NCBI GenBank assembly: GCA_035524675.1
Contig: DATKOK010000055.1
Location: 1-17,087, forward strand
DNA length: 17,087 nt
Reading direction: 5' to 3'
Source of the DNA: FEN-987 sp035524675
GTDB taxonomy: Archaea; Thermoproteota; Bathyarchaeia; 40CM-2-53-6
How positions within the stretch are numbered: position 1 is the stretch's first letter; each line of letters opens with the position of its first letter. Below the pieces are notes generated by a model that saw nothing but the letters and a program-made list of their open reading frames with translations, searched no databases and had not been told where the DNA came from. Of this stretch, positions 6,908-14,886 are shown one piece after another. Made by a program: the position numbers and the translations under genes.

Positions 6908-8446
6908 TCAAATGTAATCGAGTAACGTTGTCTTCTTCTTGGCGCGTCTGAGACCTCCAGTCCTAACCTTCTCCAGGATTGAGCGCATCTGTTGCTCTTT
7001 CCTTAGGCTACTGTAGTAGTACGCTTCGTCCACTGTATCCTCAGCCATCAGTACGGTCACCCTTCCGACTCTGGTTCTTCCAGTTCTTCCCCTCCGCTGT
7101 ATTGTGCGTATCTCCGATGGAACTGCCTCATAGAAGATGACGTAGTCCACGTCGGGTACATGGAGGCCCTCTTCACCGATGCTAGTCGTAATTAGGAGAT
7201 TGTACTTATTCGATCTGAAGTCATTCAAGATCTGGACCTGTTCATTCTGGGTGAGACCTTTACTGGTCTCGTCACGTGTCGCTTGACCTACGAACCGGAC
7301 AGGTCTCATTCCTACCTGGTTCAATACTGATACGATTTGGTCCACGGTATCGCGGTATTGAGTGAAGATTATGATGCGGGCCGCGGGGTTTGACTTAAGC
7401 TGCTGCGACACCAGATCTGAAACTACCCGAAGTTTGGGGTGGTTCTCGTCAAGTTCTGACACCAAACTGCATGCGTTTTGGATTCGCACGTCCTTAAGGA
7501 GGCTTTTCACTGATCGCTTGGGGTTCATTGACATCCGTTCGAAGTAGGCTTTCAAGTTCACGGCACCTTGAGTCTCTAACAGTTCGATTGCATGGAGTAG
7601 CGAAATTGCTTGAGATTGGAGCGTTAAGGCTGCGAAGATGTACCCAGACCGAGTCTTCCGAAGTCTAACCACTAGGTGCTCCCTTAACTCCAACAGTAGC
7701 TTCTTCGGAACTATGACCAAGTCAGGAATCAGCTTCATTGACTTCAACTTCTCAAGCTTCTCGTCGTAGACTTCTCTGAGAAGTACGCTGACTGCCCGAT
7801 AGCTAGCCGGAAGTGCAACACGTTTCCATTCCACGGAGGTTGTTTGCACGTAAGGTCTGACGTCTGCATCAAATTCGGTCCTAGTCTCAACGTGTTTGAT
7901 GAAGAGGTTGCGGCAAATCTCATCTACCCTTTGCTTACGCCCCCCCGGGGATGCGGTTAATCCGAGTATGAGCGGATTCAACGCGTTTTCGTGGTACTTG
8001 CTCGCTAACTCGGTGTAATCATAATCCTTCACACATCGGTGCGCCTCATCAAAGACCATTAAACAAACGTTCGAAAGCGAGTATCGTCCCGCTCGAACAT
8101 CATTCGCGACCACTTGAGGCGTTGCGAAGACGAACACTGCCCCCTCCCATAACGCAACTCTCTCATGAGGATGAATCTGACCAGTGAGGTGCGTGCACGT
8201 AGAATCTGTAAAGTAACTCTTGAACGCTGTGTAATGCTGGATTACTAAAGGCCTAGTTGGGGCTAGTACTACTATCCTTCCTTTCAGTTTGGTCAGTCGC
8301 CGTTCAGCAACTAGTATTGCTATGATAGTTTTCCCTAGGCCGGTGGGGAGTACTACGAGAGTGTTTGCGTTTGACGCGGTGTTCGCGATTTGTACCTGAT
8401 ATTCCCGTCTCTCCAAGCCACGCCCCGTCGTCGTAACACGCCTCAA
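6908..8446 (-). CDS. Hef/FANCM-type superfamily 2 helicase, no nuclease domain
   Basis: The 512-residue protein shows all key SF2 motifs: PTGLGKT (34-40, Walker A), DEAH (133-136), LTASPG (163-168), then IIIFTQYRDT, SIGEEGLHVPDVD and QRRGRTGR (450-457, arginine fingers). A helical insertion lies between the two RecA lobes (about 175-340), as in Hef and FANCM. Euryarchaeal Hef carries an XPF-like nuclease after the helicase. Here the chain stops 55 residues after motif VI, so it is helicase only. It probably remodels stalled or branched replication forks. The final residues, KTTLLDYI (505-512), fit the relaxed archaeal PCNA-interaction motif. The start is a TTG directly after an in-frame TAA, so no earlier start is possible. 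No XPF gene is adjacent. The amidase is divergent, with a 93-base gap. Confidence 0.9.
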   Translation of the reverse strand: MRRVTTTGRGLERREYQVQIANTASNANTLVVLPTGLGKTIIAILVAERRLTKLKGRIVVLAPTRPLVIQHYTAFKSYFTDSTCTHLTGQIHPHERVALWEGAVFVFATPQVVANDVRAGRYSLSNVCLMVFDEAHRCVKDYDYTELASKYHENALNPLILGLTASPGGRKQRVDEICRNLFIKHVETRTEFDADVRPYVQTTSVEWKRVALPASYRAVSVLLREVYDEKLEKLKSMKLIPDLVIVPKKLLLELREHLVVRLRKTRSGYIFAALTLQSQAISLLHAIELLETQGAVNLKAYFERMSMNPKRSVKSLLKDVRIQNACSLVSELDENHPKLRVVSDLVSQQLKSNPAARIIIFTQYRDTVDQIVSVLNQVGMRPVRFVGQATRDETSKGLTQNEQVQILNDFRSNKYNLLITTSIGEEGLHVPDVDYVIFYEAVPSEIRTIQRRGRTGRTRVGRVTVLMAEDTVDEAYYYSSLRKEQQMRSILEKVRTGGLRRAKKKTTLLDYI

Positions 8447-8539
8447 TTAGAATAAGTCTATTGGCGAGTTAAGCGAAACTTGAGCATCATGCTTACTTGC
8501 CTCAACCGAATTCGGGTGAAATGTCTGTAGGTCATAGCC

Positions 8540-9946
8540 ATGATCTGTCTTAGGATAGGTGAACTTGCGGGTAAACTGGAAAGGCGTGAGATATCGCCCA
8601 TCGGGCTAGTCGAAGACTGCCTGTCGAGAATAGATCAGATCAACACGAAACTGAACGCATTCGTGACGACTACGGCTGATCCAGCGCGGCGCGCCGCGAA
8701 GATAGCCGAAGATGAGATTCGAGCTGGAAAATACAGGGGGCCGCTCCACGGGATTCCCATCGGAATAAAGGATATCGTAGATACTTCAACCATTAGGACC
8801 ACCTACGGATCTGCGATCTACAGGGATCACGTCCCGGTTAAGGACGCCACGGTAGTGTCACGATTAAAGGAAGCAGGAGCGATAATTGTGGGTAAGACGA
8901 ACACGCACGAGTTCGCGTTCGGCATTACAACTAACAACGTGCATTACGGGCCGACGAGGAATCCCTGGGATCTGAACCGAATACCTGGCGGATCGAGTGG
9001 AGGATCAGCCGCCGCTGTAGCAGCATCACTCTGCAGTGCAGCGATCGGGACCGATACCGGGGGGTCGATCAGGATCCCGTCAGCGTTCTGTGGCGTAGTG
9101 GGCTTGAAGCCAACGTTCGGCAGAGTCAGCACCTCGGGAGTATTCCCTCTGGCAATCGGGATGGATCACGTCGGCACTATAGCGTCCACTGTCAAGGACA
9201 ACGCGATTGTGCTGCAAGCGATTGCCGGATTTGACGAATCCGATCCAAGAAGCCTCATGATTCCCGTTCCAAATTTCTCTCAGGGAATAGGAGAACCTAT
9301 CGATGGAATCACGATCGCAACGTGCCCAAATTTGATTCCAGAAGTTATAGACCCTCAAGTCTTGTCAGCTTATCAACGGGCTATCTCGAAAGTTGAGAGT
9401 CTAGGCGTACGGATTCTTGAAAGAGACCTAAACGCTGCTGGATCTATTCAACCCGCTTCCACCAAACTCCTCACCGCCGAGGCTGCGGCTCAGCACGGTG
9501 AACTGCTGGCGAAGTACTCTGAAAAGTACGACGAGAAGCTTGTGGAGAGATTCAAATCAGGGCAGAAGATTACGACGCCAGAATACATCCATGCATTGAG
9601 GGAAAGCGAAGTAATCCGGCGGTCGATAGAGACCCTATTCAAGGATGCAGATCTACTGATCACGCCCTCCGCGCAAATTCTTCCTCCTAAGATTGGTCAA
9701 GAAGTAGTCACCATTGGCTCCGAGCAGATGGACATGAACTCATGTTGCGTCCGATTTTCGCGACTTGCAAACCTTACAGGAATTCCGGCGTTAGCCCTGC
9801 CATACGGGTACTCGGCTGAGGGACTGCCTCTTAGCATCCAACTGATGGCTCCTAGATTTCACGAAACTGAACTCCTGGGGATCGCTTACGCGATCGAACA
9901 GGCTACTCCAGAGTTGCGCGATCGCGCACCCCCACTGTTCACTTGA
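8540..9946 (+). CDS. Amidase-signature family amidase
   Basis: This 468-residue enzyme of the amidase-signature family shows the Ser-cisSer-Lys triad. K77 lies in GIPIGIKDIVD, S152 in PGGSSGGSAAAVA (cis-Ser) and S176 in GTDTGGSIRIPS (nucleophile), with spacing as in known amidases. The reaction is hydrolysis of an amide to acid and ammonia. GatA, the tRNA amidotransferase subunit, belongs to the same family and is similar in length. However, no gatB or gatC is nearby, so a free-standing amidase is more likely. The substrate is unknown. The start is ATG 8540, with no convincing ribosome binding site. The gene faces the methyltransferase tail-to-tail with a 66-base gap. Confidence 0.88.
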   Translation: MICLRIGELAGKLERREISPIGLVEDCLSRIDQINTKLNAFVTTTADPARRAAKIAEDEIRAGKYRGPLHGIPIGIKDIVDTSTIRTTYGSAIYRDHVPVKDATVVSRLKEAGAIIVGKTNTHEFAFGITTNNVHYGPTRNPWDLNRIPGGSSGGSAAAVAASLCSAAIGTDTGGSIRIPSAFCGVVGLKPTFGRVSTSGVFPLAIGMDHVGTIASTVKDNAIVLQAIAGFDESDPRSLMIPVPNFSQGIGEPIDGITIATCPNLIPEVIDPQVLSAYQRAISKVESLGVRILERDLNAAGSIQPASTKLLTAEAAAQHGELLAKYSEKYDEKLVERFKSGQKITTPEYIHALRESEVIRRSIETLFKDADLLITPSAQILPPKIGQEVVTIGSEQMDMNSCCVRFSRLANLTGIPALALPYGYSAEGLPLSIQLMAPRFHETELLGIAYAIEQATPELRDRAPPLFT

Positions 9947-10012
9947 CGGGCTACCCTCAGCAGTCGAGAACGAGACGCGAAAGCAGGTCACAGCACATAC
10001 TAGAATCCTGGT

Positions 10013-10762
10013 TCAAGATCCCAGCTCGCTGATTCTCCTAGCCACAACCATAAATTCAATCTCATCAAGACGAATCTTCCTTCGCCCCCAATTGCCTGCT
10101 GTGCCTCCCCAAACTCTTTCCGTTTCGAACCCCGCCCGCTTAAGATACTCCGATAACTCGGGAGGTGTGTAAAACTTCTGTCTGAGTCGGACTTTCTTTA
10201 CGCCCTCTGGCACACTTATGGTAGTGATTTTTTCAACCAAATTAACAAGATCGAACCGTCCCGCTTCGACGTCTTCCTGCGTGATCTCCCTAATCTTCGC
10301 AAACCCGTTCGGAGTTGTCAGAATCAGACGCGAGTTAATCTTTAGAGCTGATGCAATGTTTCGAAGAATGCACAATTCACGTGACGGCACTTCATCGCCA
10401 GGGTTCAGTAACCCAAATGCTCCCTCACAGAGGCAGATTACCGCGTCGAAGAGCTTCGATGACTGGTATTGCGCTGCGTCAGCTCGAACCCATTCAACAA
10501 CTACCCCCTCCTCTCTCGCCTTCTTCTGAGCAATCGCTAACATTTCGGCCGAGATATCGACACTTGTTACTTTGTAGCCGCGTTTCGCGAATTCAATCGA
10601 GTGACGACCTGTTCCGCAACCAACGTCGAGGATAAGACTCTTTGGCGGGAGGTTTAGCTCTTCGAGAATGAACTCTACCTCAGCAACCGTATTCGACGTG
10701 AATCGATTCTGCAAGTAGTGGGGGGCGTGTTCGTCAAAGAAATGTTCCCAGGAATTTAGCAT
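10013..10762 (-). CDS. SAM-dependent class I methyltransferase
   Basis: This 249-residue protein carries motif I ILDVGCGTG (44-52), the acidic SVDIS (67-71; D69 binds the SAM ribose), and RADAAQ (93-98; D95 near the adenine). These are followed by FDAVICLCEGAFGLL (105-119) as motif IV. The C-terminal half has RLRQKFYTPPELSEYLKRAGFE, typical of small-molecule methyltransferases in which a helical substrate-binding region alternates with the Rossmann strands. The methyl acceptor cannot be read from the sequence. The start is ATG 10762. Upstream of it is an inverted repeat. Its neighbours on either side are unrelated in function, so it may be a single-gene unit. Confidence 0.85.
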   Translation of the reverse strand: MLNSWEHFFDEHAPHYLQNRFTSNTVAEVEFILEELNLPPKSLILDVGCGTGRHSIEFAKRGYKVTSVDISAEMLAIAQKKAREEGVVVEWVRADAAQYQSSKLFDAVICLCEGAFGLLNPGDEVPSRELCILRNIASALKINSRLILTTPNGFAKIREITQEDVEAGRFDLVNLVEKITTISVPEGVKKVRLRQKFYTPPELSEYLKRAGFETERVWGGTAGNWGRRKIRLDEIEFMVVARRISELGS

Positions 10763-10798
10763 ATGCCGCCGCCGCTACTAGGCAAAACTCTACGCTTT

Positions 10799-10831
10799 AT
10801 CCCTCGCTGTCGATCAAAAGGAATGAGGGAT
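10799..10831. repeat. 7-bp inverted repeat upstream of the methyltransferase
   Basis: ATCCCTC (10799-10805) and GAGGGAT (10825-10831) are reverse complements with a 19-base spacer, 37 bases before the start codon. It could be an operator; chance is not excluded. Confidence 0.3.
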
Positions 10832-10887
10832 GAATTAGAGGCGGCCTCGATTTTACATCAGAAAAGGTCAGGTGAACAGACACAATA

Positions 10888-11628
10888 CTATGTTGATGGT
10901 TGAGGGCTGATAGCCGAATTTGAGCTCTGAAATGCGATGGCGGTGAGGAGTTCGTTCGTTGGCGTTAAATCCCTTAGTATGAAAGTAGCTCCTGCCTGTG
11001 ACAAGGCGTCCATAGAGTAGACTCCACTGGCTATTCCGATCGAGGTTGCGTGTCCAGCCCTGGCTGCTATCACGTCCAACGGCGTGTCGCCAATGATGAT
11101 GACCGCCTTCGTGTTTATCAGTGAATACTTCGAAACACAGGTTCGAACCGCATCTTGAACTAGACGATTGCGATCATCATAGTTATCTGCGTAGAAACCT
11201 TCCTTGAAATATCGGCTAATTCCTGTGACAGTCAACTTCTGCCCTGCGATAGCGGAAATGTTGCCTGTAAGGACGCCTAAGACGTGATTTGTGGAATGAC
11301 TGAGGATGTTCAACAGTTCTTTGACGCCGCGGTTTAGTAGAACCTGTTTTGGCATTTTCTGATATGTTTCGGTCATTCTAGCAAGAACCTTCGGCAAACA
11401 ACTATCCAAGAGATCGCCTACAACGCCAGTTTCCGTGAGGATTATCTTGCAAATTTGCGGATCAACCATCCCTGCGAAACGTGATGGTTCAACGACCGGT
11501 CTCTTTCCGGTCACCTCATAGACCGCATCAATATACCGTTTCCTTTCGTCAAATTCTGACATCTGACTCGAGACAAGCGTGCCATCGATATCAAATAGAA
11601 TGACGCGAATGCCTGGCAAGCTCTTCAT
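10888..11628 (-). CDS. HAD-family hydrolase (phosphoglycolate-phosphatase-like)
   Basis: The 246-residue protein begins with the HAD motif FDIDGTL (12-18; D13 nucleophile, D15 acid/base). LTGN (120-123) is motif II with T121, and IIGDTPLDV (178-186) is motif IV with D181 and D185 as magnesium ligands. A helical cap lies between about 25 and 95, as in C1-cap phosphatases such as phosphoglycolate phosphatase. The enzyme should cleave a phosphate monoester; the substrate is not evident. The start is ATG 11628. It is divergent from the amidohydrolase, with 107 bases between start codons. The C-terminal tail SNSAISPQPST is low complexity and probably disordered. Confidence 0.87.
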   Translation of the reverse strand: MKSLPGIRVILFDIDGTLVSSQMSEFDERKRYIDAVYEVTGKRPVVEPSRFAGMVDPQICKIILTETGVVGDLLDSCLPKVLARMTETYQKMPKQVLLNRGVKELLNILSHSTNHVLGVLTGNISAIAGQKLTVTGISRYFKEGFYADNYDDRNRLVQDAVRTCVSKYSLINTKAVIIIGDTPLDVIAARAGHATSIGIASGVYSMDALSQAGATFILRDLTPTNELLTAIAFQSSNSAISPQPST

Positions 11629-11694
11629 CTGACTGCACCATTACTTCTGTGTGAATCGTAAGGCCGAGCAATAGTAGTGAGGATGCCGGGAATG

Positions 11695-11701
11695 CTTATA
11701 C
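11695..11701 (+). promoter_or_regulatory. TATA-like box for the amidohydrolase-yjbQ unit
   Basis: CTTATAC lies about 38 bases before TTG 11736, which would put transcription start near 11724 with a leader of about 12 bases. Confidence 0.4.
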
Positions 11702-11735
11702 TCTGATAGATAAGGTACCCTCGCAGTGAGCCTGC

Positions 11736-12584
11736 TTGGCAATTGACATTCATGTTCACGCGGTACTGGTTAAGGAACTCACTGACAATCGCCCCAATCT
11801 ACTTCGCGACGCACGTGAACTATTCGACCTACGAACATCCCCCCAACCCTTATCGACGTTAATAGGAGAGATGGATGAATGCGGCATCGAGAGATCTGTG
11901 CTTCTACCGATTAACTGTGAGCGATCTCTAGGCTCTAAGATGCCCTCGAACAGCGAAATTGCTGATCTCGTGAGGCGTGAAGGAAAGAGACTCCTCGGGT
12001 TCGCAAGCGTCGACCCCAATCCATTGAAGAGCGCATTGACGGATCTACGTGAATCTCATGACGCACTAAACTTGAAAGGCTTGAAGTTGAACCCTGCTAT
12101 GCAAGCCTTCGATCCAACCGGAACCGACACATTAGAACTCTACACGGAGGCAGAGAAGCTCGAAATGCCAATCCTGGTGCACACAGGCCTCACATTCTCA
12201 AACAGGTTCTCAGTTAGATTCAATCAGCCCATGATCTATGACGATATCGCGAGAAAGCATCCGAAGCTAAAGATTTGCTTGGCCCACATGGGTTGGCCCT
12301 GGGTTCTCGATGCTGTGGCAGTTACAATCAGAAACCCGAACGTCTACATGGACACTGCGGGCGCCTTCGCTGGTACACCCATTGAAAGTATGAGACAAAT
12401 CTCCTCAATGATCTCCACGCGAATAATTGAGAACGCGCTCGGTGACAGACTGATCTTTGGATCCGACTATCCGCGAATAGAGATGAACAAGATGTTCAAA
12501 GCGATCTCATCACTTCCACTACGCCGAGACGTGTTAGACGCAATTCTGCATGACAATGCTCTCGCGTTCTTAGGCGAAGTTTGA
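11736..12584 (+). CDS. Amidohydrolase-2 family TIM-barrel metal hydrolase
   Basis: This 282-residue protein has the metal-binding HxH (H6, H8 in IDIHVHA) at the very start, then H149 in ILVHTG, H184 in CLAHMGWPWV and D244 in IFGSDYPR. This is the amidohydrolase-2 ligand set shared by ACMSD-like decarboxylases and related hydrolases. The preceding KGLKLNP (114-120) is also typical. The product may decarboxylate or hydrolyse an aromatic or cyclic acid, but the substrate is unknown. The start is TTG 11736: an in-frame TGA lies three codons upstream and the HxH motif is at residues 6-8, so no other start fits. It is followed after 13 bases by yjbQ, so the two are almost surely co-transcribed. Confidence 0.85.
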   Translation: MAIDIHVHAVLVKELTDNRPNLLRDARELFDLRTSPQPLSTLIGEMDECGIERSVLLPINCERSLGSKMPSNSEIADLVRREGKRLLGFASVDPNPLKSALTDLRESHDALNLKGLKLNPAMQAFDPTGTDTLELYTEAEKLEMPILVHTGLTFSNRFSVRFNQPMIYDDIARKHPKLKICLAHMGWPWVLDAVAVTIRNPNVYMDTAGAFAGTPIESMRQISSMISTRIIENALGDRLIFGSDYPRIEMNKMFKAISSLPLRRDVLDAILHDNALAFLGEV

Positions 12585-12597
12585 AGGCGACAGACAA

Positions 12598-13029
12598 TTG
12601 AAGTTCATCATAGAGAAACTGTCCGTAAAATCGTCAAAGGCTACAGAACTGATTCGAATAACGGAGGAAGTCCGCAAGACTGTTCAGCTGACAGGTTTGA
12701 AGAACGGCATTGTGAACGTATTTACGTTACATACCACGACGGGCATTACCATTAATGAAGATGACAAAAAGTTGGAAGACGATATCGCGAGGTTCTTGGT
12801 GAAACTTGTGCCAGAAGATGATTCATATGCTCACCACCGGTTTTTCAGAAAGGATGGAAGAATGGCAGTGAACGCCTATTCACATATTCGCGCAAGCCTC
12901 CTTGGAGCGAGCGTAGCAATTCCACTCCAAGATGGTAGTTTAGTTCTAGGCTCCCGGCAGAACATTTACTTGGTTGACCTTGACGGACCTCAAACTAGAG
13001 GATTGGTTGTCCAAGTCGTTGGAGAATGA
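12598..13029 (+). CDS. yjbQ: YjbQ/UPF0047-family protein
   Basis: The 143-residue length and the motifs FTLHTTTGITINE (42-54), YAHHRF (77-82), HIRASLLG (96-103) and NIYLVDLDGPQTR (122-134) match the YjbQ family. H45, H79/H80 and H96 are likely metal-binding or catalytic residues. Family members show weak thiamine-phosphate-synthase activity; the natural role is unsettled. The start is TTG 12598. A stop codon lies nine codons upstream, with no ATG or GTG between, and residues 1-10 are family-like. It is the second gene of a unit with the amidohydrolase. It ends 73 bases before the tail of the permease gene. Confidence 0.88.
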   Translation: MKFIIEKLSVKSSKATELIRITEEVRKTVQLTGLKNGIVNVFTLHTTTGITINEDDKKLEDDIARFLVKLVPEDDSYAHHRFFRKDGRMAVNAYSHIRASLLGASVAIPLQDGSLVLGSRQNIYLVDLDGPQTRGLVVQVVGE

Positions 13030-13079
13030 CGCCAACGAGATTCCGTCTGATATATCTAGTGACCGGGACGTTGGAAATC

Positions 13080-13108
13080 AAAAAAGATGAGTAGGCAGCC
13101 GCCTACTC
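13080..13108 (-). terminator. Hairpin and T-tract terminator overlapping the permease stop
   Basis: GAGTAGGC (13089-13096) and GCCTACTC (13101-13108) form a perfect 8-bp stem with a four-base loop. On the minus strand it is followed by ATC and a T6 run (13085-13080). The stem contains the permease stop codon TAG (13105-13103), so the permease message ends about 20 bases after its coding region. Confidence 0.65.
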
Positions 13109-14722
13109 GGGAGGAATTTCCTTGAAGACGAAGCCTAAGTCTAGTCCTTGTTTCTTTCGATACCATTTTGCACCGTAGTAAAGTACGAAGCTGAGAACGT
13201 AGACCAGAATCACTACTGCTGTCCCAAGCAGTGACCCTGAGCTTATGCCAACTACTGGAGAGTTGTAGAGGAAGTAGAACACAATCAGCAATGCAATGGT
13301 GCCGAATATGCCCGCGATAGACATCAAGGGGAAGCCGCCCACTCTTCTCTTGGCTGACGCGGGGAAGGTCTCAAACAGTTGCTTCTTGAGAAATGGAAAG
13401 AGCGTACATGTTAGCATTACAATTAAGTACACTGAGGTCCAGCCGACAATTGAGTTGACGTATGCTCCTAGGAAGTTGTAGGCTGTTGCGACGAGGAAGA
13501 AGAACGCTCCGATAAGAGCGACTATGTTTGCCTTGACGGGTGTGTGGAAGCGTTCGCTTACGTCGGCGAATCCTGCTGGGATCAGTCTGTCGAAGGCTAG
13601 CGAAAAGAGAAGTCTTGAAGCGATGAAGGCGTTTGTGATCATCAATGTCAATTCCCACGCCAGGGCTGAGATTAACATGAAAGCGTTCAACGTAGGGTCT
13701 GGAAATAGTACGCCGAAGAAGAGATTTGTGAACGGGGCGGCTGGCAGTGGATATCCCGACGCTCCTGAAAAGCCGTAGAAAGCTGTTGCTTGCATGAAGT
13801 TGAAACCGAAGACGCCGTACGTTACGACTGCCATTAGATAGGTTGAGACGGCGATGACGACGACGCCTAGTCCAAGTGAAATTGGCATTGAGCGCAAGGG
13901 TTGCTTGATCTCGCCCGCGGTGTACACGGCACTATTCGGAAAGGCCATCGTCGCGTATACAATTGGCAGAGCTGCTACTGACATTGAGAAGCTGAAGGGG
14001 GATATAGTTGCTCCTGCTTGGGTTGCGCTTTGGATGATTCCCTGATACGAGGTTCCGAAGCTGGAAGCGTACGTATTGAAAGCAGCCTGGAACGCTGCGT
14101 TAGAGCTTGTCGCGAGCATGACGATGTAAATGATCGGGTACCCGATTAGTGCGACTGGGGCTAAGAAGAGGAACACTTTGTGGAGAACTGTTGTGGGTAC
14201 CAGCGTCAGGACGAAGGTGACGAGAAGCAGGAGGATTCCTATGATGATCGCGTTATTTGGCAACGCCACGACGTTAGCAAGGTTTGCAACGTCTGGACTG
14301 TGAAGTGCATAGCCTAAGACAGCGATGCCTGGGGAAATTGCTGTGCTCACCGAAAACCATGCGTTCTGTCCATAGGAGAACATAGCGAAGAAGATCATGA
14401 AAACAAAGGCGACACCTGTTCCCAGAGGCGCTGATAAAGCTCTACTGACATAGACGTAGTCTCCTCCAGACCGCGGCATACCGACAGCTAGGAACGAGTA
14501 TCCAATTGTTATGGGAATATCTACGAGCAAGCCGATCACGCCCACTGAGATTCCCATATCTGCACCCGGAAAGAGCCATGAACCCCATCCGAAAACGATG
14601 AAGGCAGCGACGGCAATGTTGTAGTACGCTAACGTGAACATTGTACCATCGAACCACGAAAGAGATCTCACTAGGCCTGTTGCGTCACGAACGAAAACCT
14701 TAGGTGAAGTAGTCAATTTCAA
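13103..14722 (-). CDS. APC-superfamily amino-acid/amine permease
   Basis: The 539-residue membrane protein has about 12-14 hydrophobic helices. Its N-terminal part, VRDATGLVRSLSWFDG followed by TLAYYNIAVAAF, and the helix GMPRSGGDYVYVSRAL (about 81-96) are the hallmark of APC permeases, where PRSGGxYVY sits in the substrate-site region. The C-terminal tail WYRKKQGLDLGF is cytoplasmic and basic. It is a secondary transporter of amino acids, amines or related compounds, usually with H+ or Na+. It lies downstream of an MttB-family methyltransferase on the same strand, which suggests import of a methylated amine; this is inference. The start is TTG 14722, where an in-frame TGA lies two codons upstream. 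A TATA-like box 31 bases before it implies a very short leader. Confidence 0.87.
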   Translation of the reverse strand: MKLTTSPKVFVRDATGLVRSLSWFDGTMFTLAYYNIAVAAFIVFGWGSWLFPGADMGISVGVIGLLVDIPITIGYSFLAVGMPRSGGDYVYVSRALSAPLGTGVAFVFMIFFAMFSYGQNAWFSVSTAISPGIAVLGYALHSPDVANLANVVALPNNAIIIGILLLLVTFVLTLVPTTVLHKVFLFLAPVALIGYPIIYIVMLATSSNAAFQAAFNTYASSFGTSYQGIIQSATQAGATISPFSFSMSVAALPIVYATMAFPNSAVYTAGEIKQPLRSMPISLGLGVVVIAVSTYLMAVVTYGVFGFNFMQATAFYGFSGASGYPLPAAPFTNLFFGVLFPDPTLNAFMLISALAWELTLMITNAFIASRLLFSLAFDRLIPAGFADVSERFHTPVKANIVALIGAFFFLVATAYNFLGAYVNSIVGWTSVYLIVMLTCTLFPFLKKQLFETFPASAKRRVGGFPLMSIAGIFGTIALLIVFYFLYNSPVVGISSGSLLGTAVVILVYVLSFVLYYGAKWYRKKQGLDLGFVFKEIPPE

Positions 14723-14724
14723 TT

Positions 14725-14737
14725 CTCACAGAGTGAG
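14725..14737. promoter_or_regulatory. 13-bp palindrome CTCACAGAGTGAG at the permease promoter
   Basis: CTCAC and GTGAG flank AGA (perfect 5-bp arms). The site lies between the TATA-like box and the start codon of the permease, over the expected start of transcription. TCTCAC within it also appears in the operator-like repeat before the methyltransferase gene. Confidence 0.45.
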
Positions 14738-14749
14738 CGTCCTAAGTTG

Positions 14750-14756
14750 TTAAAAA
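14750..14756 (-). promoter_or_regulatory. TATA-like box for the permease
   Basis: TTTTTAA on the minus strand, centred 31 bases before TTG 14722. This suggests the permease can be transcribed separately from the methyltransferase. Confidence 0.45.
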
Positions 14757-14871
14757 GCATTTGAAGGATGATTCTTACGATTAAGTGAAGTAATTACTGG
14801 TAGCAGCGTCGTCCTGTACTACGTCCCACCGTAAATATCACTGACACTTGGAATATGATCCGCTCGCGACG

Positions 14872-14884
14872 TTCTAGACTAGAA
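14872..14884. repeat. Palindrome TTCTAGACTAGAA after the methyltransferase stop
   Basis: Six-base perfect arms around a single A, starting three bases beyond the stop codon (14889-14887). The loop is too short for a stable hairpin; meaning unclear. Confidence 0.25.
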
Positions 14885-14886
14885 TT

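Noticed and set aside
8540..9946. Assignment as GatA
   Set aside because: The triad and length fit GatA too, but gatB and gatC are absent nearby; the general amidase call is safer.
9998..10025. tRNA T-arm look-alike (GGTTCAAGATCCC)
   Set aside because: The stem would need a nine-base loop and no acceptor, D or anticodon arm can be paired upstream; it also enters the methyltransferase gene.
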